A stretch of DNA of 64,000 nt from Gemmobacter sp. (GCF_034676705.1 NZ_JAUCBS010000013.1:446501-510500); one strand, 5' to 3'; shown: positions 52,014-61,798, counted from the first letter of the stretch. Notes: a model not told the origin generated them from the letters alone. Made by a program: numbers and translations.

Positions 52014-54620
52014 ATGGAAGAAATCCGCAGCACCTGCCCCTATTGCGGGGTGGGGTGTGGCGTGCTGCTGCGCGCCACCGCAGACGGGGTCGAGGTGCGG
52101 GGCGACCCGGACCATCCCGCCAACCGGGGCCGCCTGTGTTCCAAGGGGTCGGCACTGGGGGAAACCGTCGGGCTGGGCGGGCGCCTGCTGGCCCCGATGA
52201 TCGGCGACCGGCCGGCAAGCTGGGATCAGGCGCTGGATCTGGTGGCGGACCGTTTCGCCCGCACCATTGCCGAACATGGGCCGGATTCGGTTGCGCTCTA
52301 TGTCTCGGGGCAGTGCCTGACCGAGGATTACTATGTCGCGAACAAGCTGATGAAGGGCTTTGTCGGCAGCGCCAACATCGACACCAATTCGCGGCTGTGC
52401 ATGGCCTCGGCCGTGGCGGCGCATCGGCGGGCGTTCGGCACCGATACGGTGCCCGGCCAGTATGACGATTTCGAACAGGCCGATCTGGTGGTGCTGGTCG
52501 GGTCCAACATGGCCTGGTGCCACCCGGTGCTGTTCCAGCGCCTGCAAGCCGCGCGCGAAACCCGGGGCACCCGCGTGGTGGTGATCGACCCGCGCCGCAC
52601 CGCGACCTGCGACAGCGCCGACCTGCACCTGCCCATCGCCCCCGGCGGCGATGCCGCGCTGTTCGCCCATCTGCTGGCCGAGGCCGACCGGCGCGGCCTG
52701 CTGGACCGCGATTTCCTGCGCCATGTCGCCGGCGCCGATGCCGCGCTGGCCGCCGCCCATGCCACCGACCGCGCGCTGACCGGCCTGTCGGATGCCGACC
52801 TGGCCGCCTTTGCCGATCTGTGGCTGGGCACGGGGCGCGTGGTGACCGCCTGGTCGATGGGGGTCAACCAGTCGGAAACCGGGACCGATACATCGAACGC
52901 CATCCTGAACCTGCATCTGGCGACCGGCCGGATCGGCCGCCCCGGCATGGGCCCCTTCAGCCTGACCGGCCAGCCCAACGCCATGGGCGGGCGCGAGGTG
53001 GGCGGGCTGGCCAACATGCTGGCCTGCCATCTGAATATCGAGGATGCCACCCACCGCGCCGCCGTGGCGCGGTTCTGGCAGGCGCCCCGCATGGCCGACC
53101 GGCCAGGCCTGAAGGCCGTGGATCTGTTCCGCGCGGTCGAGGAGGGCCGCGTGAAGGCGCTCTGGATCATGTGCACGAACCCCGTCGTCTCGATGCCCGA
53201 GGCAGACCGGGTGGCGCGCGCGATCCAGGGCTGCGATTTCGTCGTGGTGTCGGACATGATGGCCGACACCGATACGATGCGGCTGGCGCATGTGAAACTG
53301 CCGGCAACGGGCTGGGGCGAAAAGGACGGCACCGTCACCAATTCCGAACGCCGCATCAGCCGCCAGCGGCCGTTCCGCGCTGCCCCCGGCCAGGCACGGG
53401 CCGATTGGTGGCAACTGGCGCAGGTTGCCCGCCGCATGGGTTTTGCCGGCTTTGACTGGACGCATCCGGCGGCGATCTTTGCCGAACATGCCGCGCTGTC
53501 GGGCGTGGCGCGGAGGCTGGGATCGGATTTCGACATCTCGGACCATGCCGGGATCACCCGCACCGCCTATGATGCGCTGGTGCCCTTTGTCTGGCCAGCC
53601 AGCGGGTTGCGGCAGGGCGGACGCTTCTTTGCCGATGGCCGGTTCCATCACCCCGATGGCCGCGCCCGCATGGTGGCCGTGGTGCCCCGTGCCACGGCGC
53701 CTGCCGGCATGGTGCTGAACACCGGCCGCGTCCGCGACCACTGGCACACCATGAGCCGCACCGGCCTTGCCCCGCGGCTGAACCAGCATCTTGCCGAACC
53801 CTATCTGGAGGTGAACCCCCGCGATGCCCGCCGTCTGGGGCTGGATCCCGACGGGCTGGCGCAGGTGGCAGGGCAGGGCAGCCGCGCCCTGCTGCGGGTG
53901 CTGATTTCCGACCGGGTGGCGCCGGGGCACCCCTTTGCGCCCATCCACTGGACAGGGGAAACCGCCGCGCAGGGCCGGGTCGGCGCCGTGATCCGCACCG
54001 CGACCGATCCGGTCTCGGGCCAGCCGGCGCTGAAATCGGGGCCGGTCACGGTGGCGCCCTTTGCCGTCGCATGGTTCGGCTATGCGGTATCCGCCCGCCC
54101 CTTTCGCCCCGATTGCGCCTATTGGGCGACCGCCGCCCATGCCAATGGCATGACCGCCGAACTGGCCGGCGATACCCTGCCCCCCGATTGGGAGAGCCAG
54201 GCCCGCGCCCTGTTCGGTCTGGGCGACGGGGCCGAGGCGCAGGTCTTTGCCGACCCTCGCCGTGGCCGGGTCCGGCTGGCCTTCATCGAGGATGGCGCGC
54301 TGGTGGCGGCGCTGTTCGTCGATCGTCAGCCGGTGGCCCTGTCGCGCGCCCATGTGGCGGCGCTGCTGGGGCAGGCGGCCAGCCCGGTGCTGCTGTCGGG
54401 TCGCGCGGGGGCCGACCGGCCCGATCCGGGGCCAACCGTCTGCGCCTGTTTTTCCGTCGGGATCAACACCATCGTTGCCGCCATCGCCTCGGGCCAATGC
54501 CCGACAGTGGCGGCGCTTGGCGCCAGCTTGCGGGCCGGCACCAACTGCGGCGCCTGCCGCCCCGAGCTTGCCGCCCTGCTGTCGTGCCATGCCCCCCTTG
54601 CCAAGGAAGCCGCCGAATGA
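52014..54620 (+). CDS. nasA: Assimilatory nitrate reductase, catalytic subunit
   Basis: NasA reduces nitrate to nitrite in the cytoplasm. The 868-residue molybdopterin oxidoreductase starts with the [4Fe-4S] motif STCPYCGVGCGV plus the later RGRLCSKG. Bis-MGD segments include SRLCMASAVAA, VGSNMAWCHPVLFQ and NQSETGTDTSNAILNL. After the molybdopterin-binding C-terminal fold a BFD-like [2Fe-2S] domain is added (VCACFSVGINT and GTNCGACRPEL, from about residue 805). This is the class with an extra cluster for electron entry. It overlaps cobA by ATGA. Confidence 0.95.
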   Translation: MEEIRSTCPYCGVGCGVLLRATADGVEVRGDPDHPANRGRLCSKGSALGETVGLGGRLLAPMIGDRPASWDQALDLVADRFARTIAEHGPDSVALYVSGQCLTEDYYVANKLMKGFVGSANIDTNSRLCMASAVAAHRRAFGTDTVPGQYDDFEQADLVVLVGSNMAWCHPVLFQRLQAARETRGTRVVVIDPRRTATCDSADLHLPIAPGGDAALFAHLLAEADRRGLLDRDFLRHVAGADAALAAAHATDRALTGLSDADLAAFADLWLGTGRVVTAWSMGVNQSETGTDTSNAILNLHLATGRIGRPGMGPFSLTGQPNAMGGREVGGLANMLACHLNIEDATHRAAVARFWQAPRMADRPGLKAVDLFRAVEEGRVKALWIMCTNPVVSMPEADRVARAIQGCDFVVVSDMMADTDTMRLAHVKLPATGWGEKDGTVTNSERRISRQRPFRAAPGQARADWWQLAQVARRMGFAGFDWTHPAAIFAEHAALSGVARRLGSDFDISDHAGITRTAYDALVPFVWPASGLRQGGRFFADGRFHHPDGRARMVAVVPRATAPAGMVLNTGRVRDHWHTMSRTGLAPRLNQHLAEPYLEVNPRDARRLGLDPDGLAQVAGQGSRALLRVLISDRVAPGHPFAPIHWTGETAAQGRVGAVIRTATDPVSGQPALKSGPVTVAPFAVAWFGYAVSARPFRPDCAYWATAAHANGMTAELAGDTLPPDWESQARALFGLGDGAEAQVFADPRRGRVRLAFIEDGALVAALFVDRQPVALSRAHVAALLGQAASPVLLSGRAGADRPDPGPTVCACFSVGINTIVAAIASGQCPTVAALGASLRAGTNCGACRPELAALLSCHAPLAKEAAE

Positions 54621-55411
54621 GCCTGCTGCCCGACGCCGGCCTGATGCGCCGCGCCGACCGCCCCGGCCGCCTGACCCTGATCGGCGCCGGCCCCGGTGCC
54701 GCCGACCTGATGAGCTTTCGCGCCGCCGACCGGCTGCGGCAGGCCGATATCGTGCTGCATGACCGGCTGATCGGGCCGGATGTGTTGGCGATGATCCCTG
54801 CCGCCACCCCGCGCGTAGATGTGGGCAAGGATCTGGGCCACCACCGCTGGACGCAAGGCAGCATCGACGCGCTGATCCGGTCGGAACTGCGGCGCGGCCT
54901 GCATGTGGTGCGGCTGAAATCGGGTGATCCGTCGATCTTTGGCCGCGCCGTCGAGGAAATCGCCGCCGCCGAGGCAGAAGGCGCTGCCGTCGAGATCGTG
55001 CCGGGTATCACCGCCGCTTCGGCCGCCGCCGCCAGCCTTGGCCGCCCGCTGACCACCCGCGGCGTTGCTCAGCGGCTGGTGCTGGCCACCGCCACCGATT
55101 GTGATGGCAAGCTGGCCGGCCGGCTGGACGGCACCTTCGGCCCCGGCACCACCGTGGCGCTGTATATGGGGCTGCACAAGCTGGCCGGTATCCGCGACAC
55201 GCTGCTGGCCTCGGGCGCCGATCCGCAGACGGCGGTCACGGTCATCGCCTCGTGCAGCCTGGCCGGGGAACATCACGTCACGCTGCCGCTGGCGGACCTC
55301 GCCGCGGTGGCCGAAGACCCGCGCCTGACGAACCCGGCGATCATCCTGGCAAGCTGGGGCCAACTGACGACCGACGCGCCGAAAGCGCATGCGCTGACAG
55401 TGGCGAAGTGA
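54617..55411 (+). CDS. cobA: Uroporphyrinogen-III C-methyltransferase
   Basis: A 264-residue SUMT that adds two methyl groups to uroporphyrinogen III, the first step to siroheme, the cofactor of NirB. Motifs are TLIGAGPGAADLMSFRAADR at the N-terminus, VVRLKSGDPSIFGRA with the glycine-rich SAM site and VEIVPGITAASAAAA. It lacks the CysG oxidase/chelatase domains, which must be supplied elsewhere. Its ATGA overlap with nasA makes it part of the nitrate operon. Confidence 0.93.
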   Translation: MSLLPDAGLMRRADRPGRLTLIGAGPGAADLMSFRAADRLRQADIVLHDRLIGPDVLAMIPAATPRVDVGKDLGHHRWTQGSIDALIRSELRRGLHVVRLKSGDPSIFGRAVEEIAAAEAEGAAVEIVPGITAASAAAASLGRPLTTRGVAQRLVLATATDCDGKLAGRLDGTFGPGTTVALYMGLHKLAGIRDTLLASGADPQTAVTVIASCSLAGEHHVTLPLADLAAVAEDPRLTNPAIILASWGQLTTDAPKAHALTVAK

Positions 55412-55519
55412 CGGCAGGGGAACAGGCGGCCGTGGCATATCAGGGATGACGTGGCAGAGGGTTGGGGCGGGTTGCCCTAGCCAAGGGCCCTTGCGGAATC
55501 TGTTGATATGCAAGGAAAA

Positions 55520-55594
55520 TGGCAGCCCGTAGGGGAGTCGAACCCCTCTTTTCAGGTTGAAAACCTGACGTCCTAACCGATAGACGAACGGGCC
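55520..55594 (-). tRNA. tRNA-Glu (UUC)
   Basis: On the minus strand the gene runs from 55594 to an encoded CCA at 55520. The acceptor arm GGCCCGT pairs with ACGGGCT, the anticodon stem TCAGG/CCTGA closes the loop TTTTCAA with anticodon TTC, and the T arm is AGGGG-TTCGACT-CCCCT. The D arm and lengths are normal. It lies between cobA and recJ. Confidence 0.96.
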
Positions 55595-55707
55595 ACGCTT
55601 GGCGTGAGCGGGTATCTACGGCCTGGCGGCGGTAGGCGCAAGGGGGAATTTGCGACTTTCTTCAAACTTTTTTCTGCAAGCGTTATCAGGGCTTTGCAAA
55701 CCGGGCC

Positions 55708-57438
55708 TCAGGCCCGCGCGGCGTCTTCCAGTCGCAGTTGCACGCGCTGTCGGCCGCCCCAGGTGTCGATCTCGACCCGGCCTGCAAGATGGAATCGCCC
55801 GGCCGCCCCGGTGCTCAGCGCCATGCCCAGCGGGCTGTCCCAGACGCCAAAGGCGATCGCCTGCAACCGCGCGCCATCGCCAAAGGTCAGGCGCAGGTGG
55901 TTTTCGCCGATCTTGCGGGCATCGACGATCCGCTGGTCGGCAAAGACGAATCGCGGCGCCGGGGCCGAGGCGCCAAAGGGCCCGGCCGCCTCGATCTGCG
56001 CGATCAGCTCGGGCGTGGCGCCTTCGGGGGCCAGCAGGCCATCCACGGACAGATCGCGCGGGCCGCCCTCGCCGGCGCCCTGGCGGGCCAGCAGGTCGGC
56101 CAGCCGCGCCATCGCGGGTTCCAGCATGTCCTGGGCCACGGTCAGGCCGGCGGCCATCTTGTGTCCGCCGCCCTTGATCAGCAGCCCTTCGGCCGCCACC
56201 CGATGCACCGCCGCGCCCAGGTCGACACCGGGCACCGACCGGGCGCTGCCCTTGCCGATGCCATTTTCCAGCCCGATCACCACCGATGGGCGGTCGAACG
56301 CCTCTTTCAGCCGGGCAGCGGCAATGCCGACGACGCCCGGGTGCCAGCCCTGCCCAGCGGCCCAGACCAGCGGGCCATCGGCGCCCCGCGCCTCGGCCTG
56401 GGCCATCGCCTCGGCGCGGACGGCGGCCTCGATCTCGCGCCGTTCGGTGTTCAGCTGGTCCAGTTGCTGGGCCAGAACCACCGCTTCGGGCAGGCTGTCG
56501 GTGGACAACAGCCGCGCGCCCAGATCGGCCTTGCCGATGCGGCCCCCGGCATTGACCCGCGGGCCAAGAAGGAACCCCAGCGCATAGGTGTCGGGCGCCT
56601 TGGTCATGCGCGACACATCCGACAGCGCGACCAGCCCCGGCCGTTCGCGCCGCCCCATCACGACCAGCCCCTGCCGCACCAGCGCCCGGTTGACGCCGAT
56701 CAGCGGCGCCACATCGGCCACCGTCGCCAGCGCCACCAGATCCAGCATCCGCATCAGGTTGGGGCCCTGCACGCCCTGGCCGCGCAGGCGGCGGTTCGCC
56801 TCGACCAGCATCAGGAAGACGACCCCGGCCGCGCACAGATGGCCAAGCGCGCCACTTTCATCCTGCCGGTTGGGGTTCACCACGGCCACCGCAGGGGGCA
56901 GGGTTTCCCCGCCCAGATGGTGGTCCAGCACCACCACATCGCAGCCGGCGGCCGCGATCGGGTCGTGGTTGAGCGTGCCGCAATCGACGCAGACGATCAG
57001 GTCATGGTCGCGCCCCAGCGCCTGCATGGCGGGCACGTTCGGGCCATAACCCTCGTCTATTCGGTCGGGAATATACAGCGTCGCCCCATGCCCCATGGCG
57101 CGCAACCACACGATCAGCAGCGCGGCCGAGGCGCCGCCATCGACATCGTAATCGGCAAAGACGGCAATGCGCTGACGGTGCTTCAGGGCATGAAGAAAGC
57201 GGTCGGCGGCCGGCTCCATGTCGCGCAGTGTCATCGGATCGGGCAGCAGGTCGCGCAGCGCGGGCGCCAGAAAGCCCGGCGCCTCGTCCACCGCCACACC
57301 GCGCCGCGCCAGCACCCGCGCCACCGGCAAGGGCAGGCGCTGGCCCTGCGCAATCGCCTCGGCCAGCCGATCCTGGTCGTCCGAAAGCCCGACCCAGCGC
57401 CGCCCGGTCAGCGAAGCCTCGACGCCCAGAAAGGCCAT
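55708..57438 (-). CDS. recJ: Single-stranded-DNA-specific exonuclease RecJ
   Basis: RecJ is a 5'-3' single-strand DNA exonuclease of recombination and mismatch repair. The 576-residue product has the DHH-family metal motifs IAVFADYDVDGGASAAL, IVCVDCGT and VVLDHHLGG, the GHLCAAGVVF segment, and the DHHA1 region with IKGGGHKMAAGLTV. ATG 57438 follows AAGGGG. It converges on the tRNA gene and cobA; a small GGGCCT/AGGCCC hairpin overlaps its stop region. Confidence 0.94.
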   Translation of the reverse strand: MAFLGVEASLTGRRWVGLSDDQDRLAEAIAQGQRLPLPVARVLARRGVAVDEAPGFLAPALRDLLPDPMTLRDMEPAADRFLHALKHRQRIAVFADYDVDGGASAALLIVWLRAMGHGATLYIPDRIDEGYGPNVPAMQALGRDHDLIVCVDCGTLNHDPIAAAGCDVVVLDHHLGGETLPPAVAVVNPNRQDESGALGHLCAAGVVFLMLVEANRRLRGQGVQGPNLMRMLDLVALATVADVAPLIGVNRALVRQGLVVMGRRERPGLVALSDVSRMTKAPDTYALGFLLGPRVNAGGRIGKADLGARLLSTDSLPEAVVLAQQLDQLNTERREIEAAVRAEAMAQAEARGADGPLVWAAGQGWHPGVVGIAAARLKEAFDRPSVVIGLENGIGKGSARSVPGVDLGAAVHRVAAEGLLIKGGGHKMAAGLTVAQDMLEPAMARLADLLARQGAGEGGPRDLSVDGLLAPEGATPELIAQIEAAGPFGASAPAPRFVFADQRIVDARKIGENHLRLTFGDGARLQAIAFGVWDSPLGMALSTGAAGRFHLAGRVEIDTWGGRQRVQLRLEDAARA

Positions 57439-57540
57439 GGCTGCCCCTTCATCTTTCCGAAAATACTCCGGAGGCCAAGTGATGCGCCATCGGTTCAGGA
57501 ACCGACCGGCAACGGGCAGGGCCCCCGCCTTGTCCCGGGC

Positions 57541-58506
57541 TTACTTCACCGGGGTGCGATAGGTGATCCGGCGCACGGATCCGGTCTTGGACCGCATGAT
57601 GACGGTTTCGGTCGTCACCCAGCCCACTTCCCGCTTCAGCCCGCGCAGGATGGAGCCGTCGGTCACGCCGGTGGCGGCAAAGATCACGTCGGCCGTCACC
57701 ATTTCGTCCCGGGTGTAGATGCGGTTCAGATCGGTGATGCCGGCGCGTTCGGCCCGGGCCTTTTCATCATCGTTGCGGAACAGCAGCTGGCCATAGATCT
57801 GCCCACCCATGCATTTCAGCGCGCTGGCCGCCAGCACGCCTTCGGGGGCGCCGCCCGACCCCATGTACATGTCGATCCCGGTGATCTCGGCCTCGGCGCA
57901 ATGGATCACGCCGGCCACGTCGCCATCGGGGATCAGCCGGATCGCGGCGCCGGTCGAACGGACGGCCTTGATCAGATCCTGATGGCGCGGGCGTTCCAGG
58001 ATGCAGACGGTGATGTCGGCCGGGGCGCCGCCCTTGGCCTTGGCCAGCTGGCGCACCCGTTCGGCCGGATCCATGTCCAGCGAGACGACGCCCGCGGCAT
58101 AGCCGGGGCCGACGGCCAGCTTTTCCATGTAGACATCGGGGGCATGCAGCAGCGTGCCGCGCGGCGCCATGGCGATCACGGCCAAGGCATTCGGCATGTC
58201 CTTGGCGGTCAGCGTGGTGCCTTCCAGCGGGTCCAGCGCGATGTCCACCGCGGGGCCTTTGCCGGTGCCGACCTCCTCGCCGATATACAGCATCGGCGCC
58301 TCGTCCCGCTCGCCTTCGCCGATCACGACGGTGCCGGCGATGTCGAGCAGGTTCAGCTGGGTGCGCATGGCGTCGACGGCGGCCTGGTCGGCAGCCTTTT
58401 CATCGCCGCGCCCGATCAGCCGGGCCGAGGCGATGGCGGCGGCTTCCGAAACCCGGGCAAGGCCCAGCGACAACATGCGGTCGTTGAAATCGACGGTCTG
58501 CGGCAT
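57541..58506 (-). CDS. glpX: Class II fructose-1,6-bisphosphatase
   Basis: GlpX removes the 1-phosphate of fructose-1,6-bisphosphate in gluconeogenesis, or in the Calvin cycle in autotrophs. The 321-residue product has the lithium-sensitive phosphatase fold: GTVVIGEGERDEAPMLYIGE and VDIALDPLEGTTLTAK hold the metal-binding acidic residues, and YMGSGGAPEGVLAASALKCM is the substrate loop. AGGAAG precedes the ATG. It is upstream of recJ on the same strand, about 100 bases away with a weak copy of the CCAAATATCC-type repeat (57447-57474) between. Confidence 0.94.
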   Translation of the reverse strand: MPQTVDFNDRMLSLGLARVSEAAAIASARLIGRGDEKAADQAAVDAMRTQLNLLDIAGTVVIGEGERDEAPMLYIGEEVGTGKGPAVDIALDPLEGTTLTAKDMPNALAVIAMAPRGTLLHAPDVYMEKLAVGPGYAAGVVSLDMDPAERVRQLAKAKGGAPADITVCILERPRHQDLIKAVRSTGAAIRLIPDGDVAGVIHCAEAEITGIDMYMGSGGAPEGVLAASALKCMGGQIYGQLLFRNDDEKARAERAGITDLNRIYTRDEMVTADVIFAATGVTDGSILRGLKREVGWVTTETVIMRSKTGSVRRITYRTPVK

Positions 58507-58783
58507 GACGGCTTCCTGAAATGGGGCAAATCCGCCCTGATTCTACCGCCTGAACCCGCCGAAGGGAACCCCGCACGGGGCGCCGCTCCCGCAGCCCGGC
58601 GCCGCCCGTTCCGGGCGCCGCCGGCCCTTGGGCCAGGCGGGGGGCGCTGCCCCCCGGGTCGCGTGCCGCGACCTCCCCCCGGGATATTTGGGTCAGAGCG
58701 AGCACATCATCCGGACTTGCCCTTTGCCCATTCGCTCTGATCCAAATATCCCCGCCGGAGGCAGCCGACGGCAGGGCCGGGCG
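58507..58783. repeat. GC-rich repeat cluster between glpX and folE2
   Basis: This 277-base gap is packed with hairpins: GGCGCCG/CGGCGCC-type stems at about 58598-58622, GGGGGGCGC/GCCCCCC at about 58650-58668, and an inverted pair of the family core (GGGATATTTGGGTCAGAGCG at 58681-58700 against CGCTCTGATCCAAATATCCC at 58733-58752). The 44-base block 58727-58770 is identical to 5943-5986. No gene is present. Confidence 0.78.
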
Positions 58784-59866
58784 CTACCCCCGGTGGATCA
58801 GGCTGGGGAACAGGTGGGGGTCCAGGCTTTCGCTGGAAAAGGTGGCGCCTTCGGACAGAACGCTGACCGCATCGTGGCTATGCAGGCTTTCCTGATGGCT
58901 GGCCACCACGCGGAAATCGCCGATCCGGTCGTCGGCGCGCAGCGCGGCGCAGAAGCTGCGGGCGGCATCCTCGACAAAGATCGGGTTGGCGGCATTCAGT
59001 TCGGCAAAGGCCTGTTCATCCTCGCGCTTCACCATCACCTGGGTTTCGGTCGGAATCGCCTGGCGGGCCAGGTCGATCATATCCTCGAACCACAGCGTCC
59101 GGTCGCCGGCCAGTTCCACCGACAGCCGCGCGACGGATCGCTGGGCATGCGGCGTTGCCAGCTGCCCGCGCGTCATGCGGGCGTGTTCCGACAGTTCCAG
59201 CGAGCAGGGGCAGGTCGAGGAATAGACGTAATCCAGATGCACCAGCCGCTTGCGCACCCCGGCATGATCCACCAGTTCCAGCGCGATGTCGTAATACTGC
59301 CAGCCCGACAGGCCCGACCGCAGGCTTTCCACCCGCATGGGCCAGGAAAACCGCATCTGGATGCGGGCATCGAAACTGTCCAGGTCGCGGCGGTAATCGT
59401 CCAGCGCGGCCTCGATCACGCCCAGCGAGAATTGCCGGTCGGCATGGGCATAGAACGACCGCATGATGCGGCTCATGTTGATGCCTTTCTTCTCGGCTTC
59501 CAGGCTGACGGTGCCGGTGACCGAGGTTTCCAGCAGCACCTCGCCGCCCTCGCGGGTACGGTAGCGGATGGGCAGGCGAAAGTTCGAGATGCCGACATGC
59601 TGGAGGGTGGCGCGCGCGCCGCGGATCAGGCTGGCGGGACCGTTCTGCAGATCGGGCAGCGTCGATGTGTAGGCGGCATCGGCGCGGAAGTCGGCCGGGT
59701 AGTCGCGGCGCAGGCTGCCGCCGGCCAGCACCGCCGCCAGGGCGGGGTCCAGCATCGCCACCTCGTCGGCCGGGGTTCGGGCGGCCCAGCGGCGCAGCAG
59801 GTCAAGCGCCGCCGCCGCCTCGTTCCGGGCGGGATCCTGGTCGATGGCGGTGCGATGGATCGTCAT
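58784..59866 (-). CDS. folE2: GTP cyclohydrolase I type IB
   Basis: FolE2 makes dihydroneopterin triphosphate from GTP, first step to folate, and can use metals other than zinc. The 360-residue product carries the active-site motif SSTCPCSLELSEHARM with the metal-ligand Cys, and the conserved GTVSLEAEKKGINMSRIMRS and TPHAQRSVARLSVEL segments (given here in part). ATG 59866 follows GAGGAGA. In many bacteria folE2 is induced when zinc is short; no Zur box could be assigned here. Confidence 0.93.
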   Translation of the reverse strand: MTIHRTAIDQDPARNEAAAALDLLRRWAARTPADEVAMLDPALAAVLAGGSLRRDYPADFRADAAYTSTLPDLQNGPASLIRGARATLQHVGISNFRLPIRYRTREGGEVLLETSVTGTVSLEAEKKGINMSRIMRSFYAHADRQFSLGVIEAALDDYRRDLDSFDARIQMRFSWPMRVESLRSGLSGWQYYDIALELVDHAGVRKRLVHLDYVYSSTCPCSLELSEHARMTRGQLATPHAQRSVARLSVELAGDRTLWFEDMIDLARQAIPTETQVMVKREDEQAFAELNAANPIFVEDAARSFCAALRADDRIGDFRVVASHQESLHSHDAVSVLSEGATFSSESLDPHLFPSLIHRG

Positions 59867-59939
59867 GGCAAGGTCTCCTCGCGCTGGGTCACGCAAGGGG
59901 TTACGACCGGACGGGACGGCCGGATCAGTCCGCATCGCA

Positions 59940-59970
59940 TTTCCCCCACGCAGCTTTTGCATGGGGGAAT
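59940..59970. terminator. Hairpin between hppD and folE2
   Basis: TTCCCCCACGCA (59941-59952) pairs with TGCATGGGGGAA (59958-59969) with a single G-U or A-C position and a 5-base loop. It lies 35 bases after the hppD stop and could end that transcript or shape the folE2 leader. Confidence 0.55.
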
Positions 59971-60004
59971 ATAGGCCCGGTCGCCGCAGGGGCCAAGGGC
60001 GGCG

Positions 60005-61105
60005 CTATTCCGCGACCAGCACGCCGCGTTCGATCTGGTCGCGTTCGATCGATTCGAACAGCGCCTTGAAGTTGCCTTCGCCAAAGCCGTCGTCGCCCTT
60101 GCGCTGGATGAATTCGAAGAAGATCGGGCCGATCACGGTTTTCGAGAAGATTTGCAGCAGGATCCGGGTCTCGCCGCCATCGACCACGCCTTCGCCGTCG
60201 ATCAGGATTCCATGCTTCATCATGCGGTCCAGCGGTTCCGTGTGGCCAGTGACGCGGGTCGGGCTCATGTCGTAGTAGGATTTCGGCGGCGCGGGCATGA
60301 ATTTCAGGCCGCGTTCGGCGATGGTGTCGGTGGTGGCGTAGATATCTTCGGTGCCCACGGCGATGTGCTGGATCCCCTCGCCGTTGTAGCGGCGCAGGTA
60401 TTCCACGATCTGGCCCTTGTCGCCGCGATCCTCGTTGATCGGAATGCGGATGCGGCCGCAGGGGCTGGTCAGGGCGCGGCTGGTCAGGCCGGTATACTTG
60501 CCCTCGATATCGAAGAACCGGATCTCGCGGAAGTTGAAGATGTTGCCATAGAACCGGAACCACACGTCCATGTTGCCCTTGTGGACATTATGGGTCAGGT
60601 GGTCGAGGTAGTAGAAGCCGACGCCCGGGGGCTTGGGGGCGGCGACGAACTCGAATTCCGCGGCATAGGGGCCCTTGGGATCGCCGCCATAGGCATCGGT
60701 GAAATAGATCAGGCTGCCGCCGATGCCGATGATCGCGGGCAGGTCCATCGTCTTGCCCGGCCCGTCGAACGAGGTTGCGCCCTGGGCCACGGCATGGGCG
60801 TGGGCCTGATGCCGGTCCACCACGCGCCAGCACATCGACGGGGCGCAGGGGCCGTGCTGGTTGACGAAATTGCGGGCATGGCTGCCGGGTTCGTCGTTCA
60901 GCACATAGGTGATGTCGCCCTGCTGCCACAGTTCGACGGCGCGGGTCTTGTGCCGGGCGGTCAGGGCATAGCCCATGCGGGCGAACAGTTCGCGCAGCTT
61001 TTCCGGCTCCGGGTGGGCGAATTCGACGAATTCGAACCCGTCGGTGCCGGCGGGGTTCTGGTCGGAAATCGTGGCGCGCGGGGCGGCATGCGGGAAGGGG
61101 CCCAT
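60005..61105 (-). CDS. hppD: 4-hydroxyphenylpyruvate dioxygenase
   Basis: Hpd converts 4-hydroxyphenylpyruvate to homogentisate in tyrosine breakdown. The 366-residue non-haem iron enzyme has two glyoxalase-like halves. The iron ligands are the His in YLDHLTHNVHKGNM, the His in GEGIQHIAVGTEDIY and the Glu in GPIFFEFIQRKGDDGFGEGN. GGAGGAGA precedes the ATG at 61105. The gene is divergent from an Lrp-type regulator, which probably controls it. Confidence 0.94.
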   Translation of the reverse strand: MGPFPHAAPRATISDQNPAGTDGFEFVEFAHPEPEKLRELFARMGYALTARHKTRAVELWQQGDITYVLNDEPGSHARNFVNQHGPCAPSMCWRVVDRHQAHAHAVAQGATSFDGPGKTMDLPAIIGIGGSLIYFTDAYGGDPKGPYAAEFEFVAAPKPPGVGFYYLDHLTHNVHKGNMDVWFRFYGNIFNFREIRFFDIEGKYTGLTSRALTSPCGRIRIPINEDRGDKGQIVEYLRRYNGEGIQHIAVGTEDIYATTDTIAERGLKFMPAPPKSYYDMSPTRVTGHTEPLDRMMKHGILIDGEGVVDGGETRILLQIFSKTVIGPIFFEFIQRKGDDGFGEGNFKALFESIERDQIERGVLVAE

Positions 61106-61242
61106 GGGTATCTCCTCCGGTTCCTGGGGTTAACCTAAGTCTGCCGCGCATGTTGCGAGGGGTGCGCGCATTCTTGCTGGCGGTTTCAGGGTTTCATGCG
61201 CAGAATGGGCGCGATATGGCAAAATGATGCGGGAAACGCGCA

Positions 61243-61698
61243 ATGCTGGACGAGATCGATTCGCGCCTGCTGGCCGAGCTGCAAAAGGATGCGACGCTGA
61301 CATCCGAAGTGCTGGGCACCCGGCTTGGCCTGTCGGCCAGCCAGGCGGGGCGGCGGCGCCAGCGGCTGGAGGCCGAGGGCTATATCACCGGCTATGGCGC
61401 CCGGGTCAGCCCCGACCGGCTGGGTCTCAGCGTGCAGGCCTTCATCTCGGTCCAGATGGCCAGCCAGGAACCGGCGGCGGCGCGGGCGCTGGCCTCGCTG
61501 GTGGCGACGCGGCCGGAAATCATCAGCGCCTGGACCCTGACCGGAGAGGCGGATTACCTGATGCGGGTCTGGTGCGCCGACCTGCCGGGGCTGAACCGGC
61601 TGATCCATCAGGTGCTGTTGCCGCATCCGTCGGTGGCGCGGGTGCAAAGCCAGATCGTGATGGACCAGTTCAAGCCGGATGCGCCGCTGCCGACATGA
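61243..61698 (+). CDS. Lrp/AsnC-family transcriptional regulator
   Basis: A 151-residue regulator with an N-terminal HTH (DSRLLAELQKDATLTSEVLG, SASQAGRRRQRLEAEGYI) and a C-terminal RAM ligand domain (GLSVQAFISVQMAS, SAWTLTGEADYLMRVWCADL). It stands back to back with hppD, 137 bases away, so a response to tyrosine or another aromatic amino acid is a fair guess. Confidence 0.92.
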   Translation: MLDEIDSRLLAELQKDATLTSEVLGTRLGLSASQAGRRRQRLEAEGYITGYGARVSPDRLGLSVQAFISVQMASQEPAAARALASLVATRPEIISAWTLTGEADYLMRVWCADLPGLNRLIHQVLLPHPSVARVQSQIVMDQFKPDAPLPT

Positions 61699-61798
61699 GG
61701 TCATGCGCAAATGCGATCAACTCGGGCGGTCGCGTCGGTTGCGCCCGCGCGGGCCTGCGCTATACCCAAGGCCGAATGCTGCAAGCGGAGATCGTCCC

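Noticed and set aside
49177..54590. Very long open frames (about 1000 codons each) on the minus strand opposite nirB, nirD and nasA
   Set aside because: They mirror the codon bias of the real genes (GC-rich third positions), contain no known domains, and the plus-strand genes have full motif sets.
55520..55594. tRNA-Glu as an integration site for a genomic island
   Set aside because: No integrase gene and no direct repeat of the tRNA 3' end is visible nearby; both neighbours are core genes.
55738..58740. A 1000-codon plus-strand open frame opposite recJ and glpX
   Set aside because: It crosses two well-supported genes and a repeat cluster and has low-complexity His/Gly/Arg-rich content with no motif.
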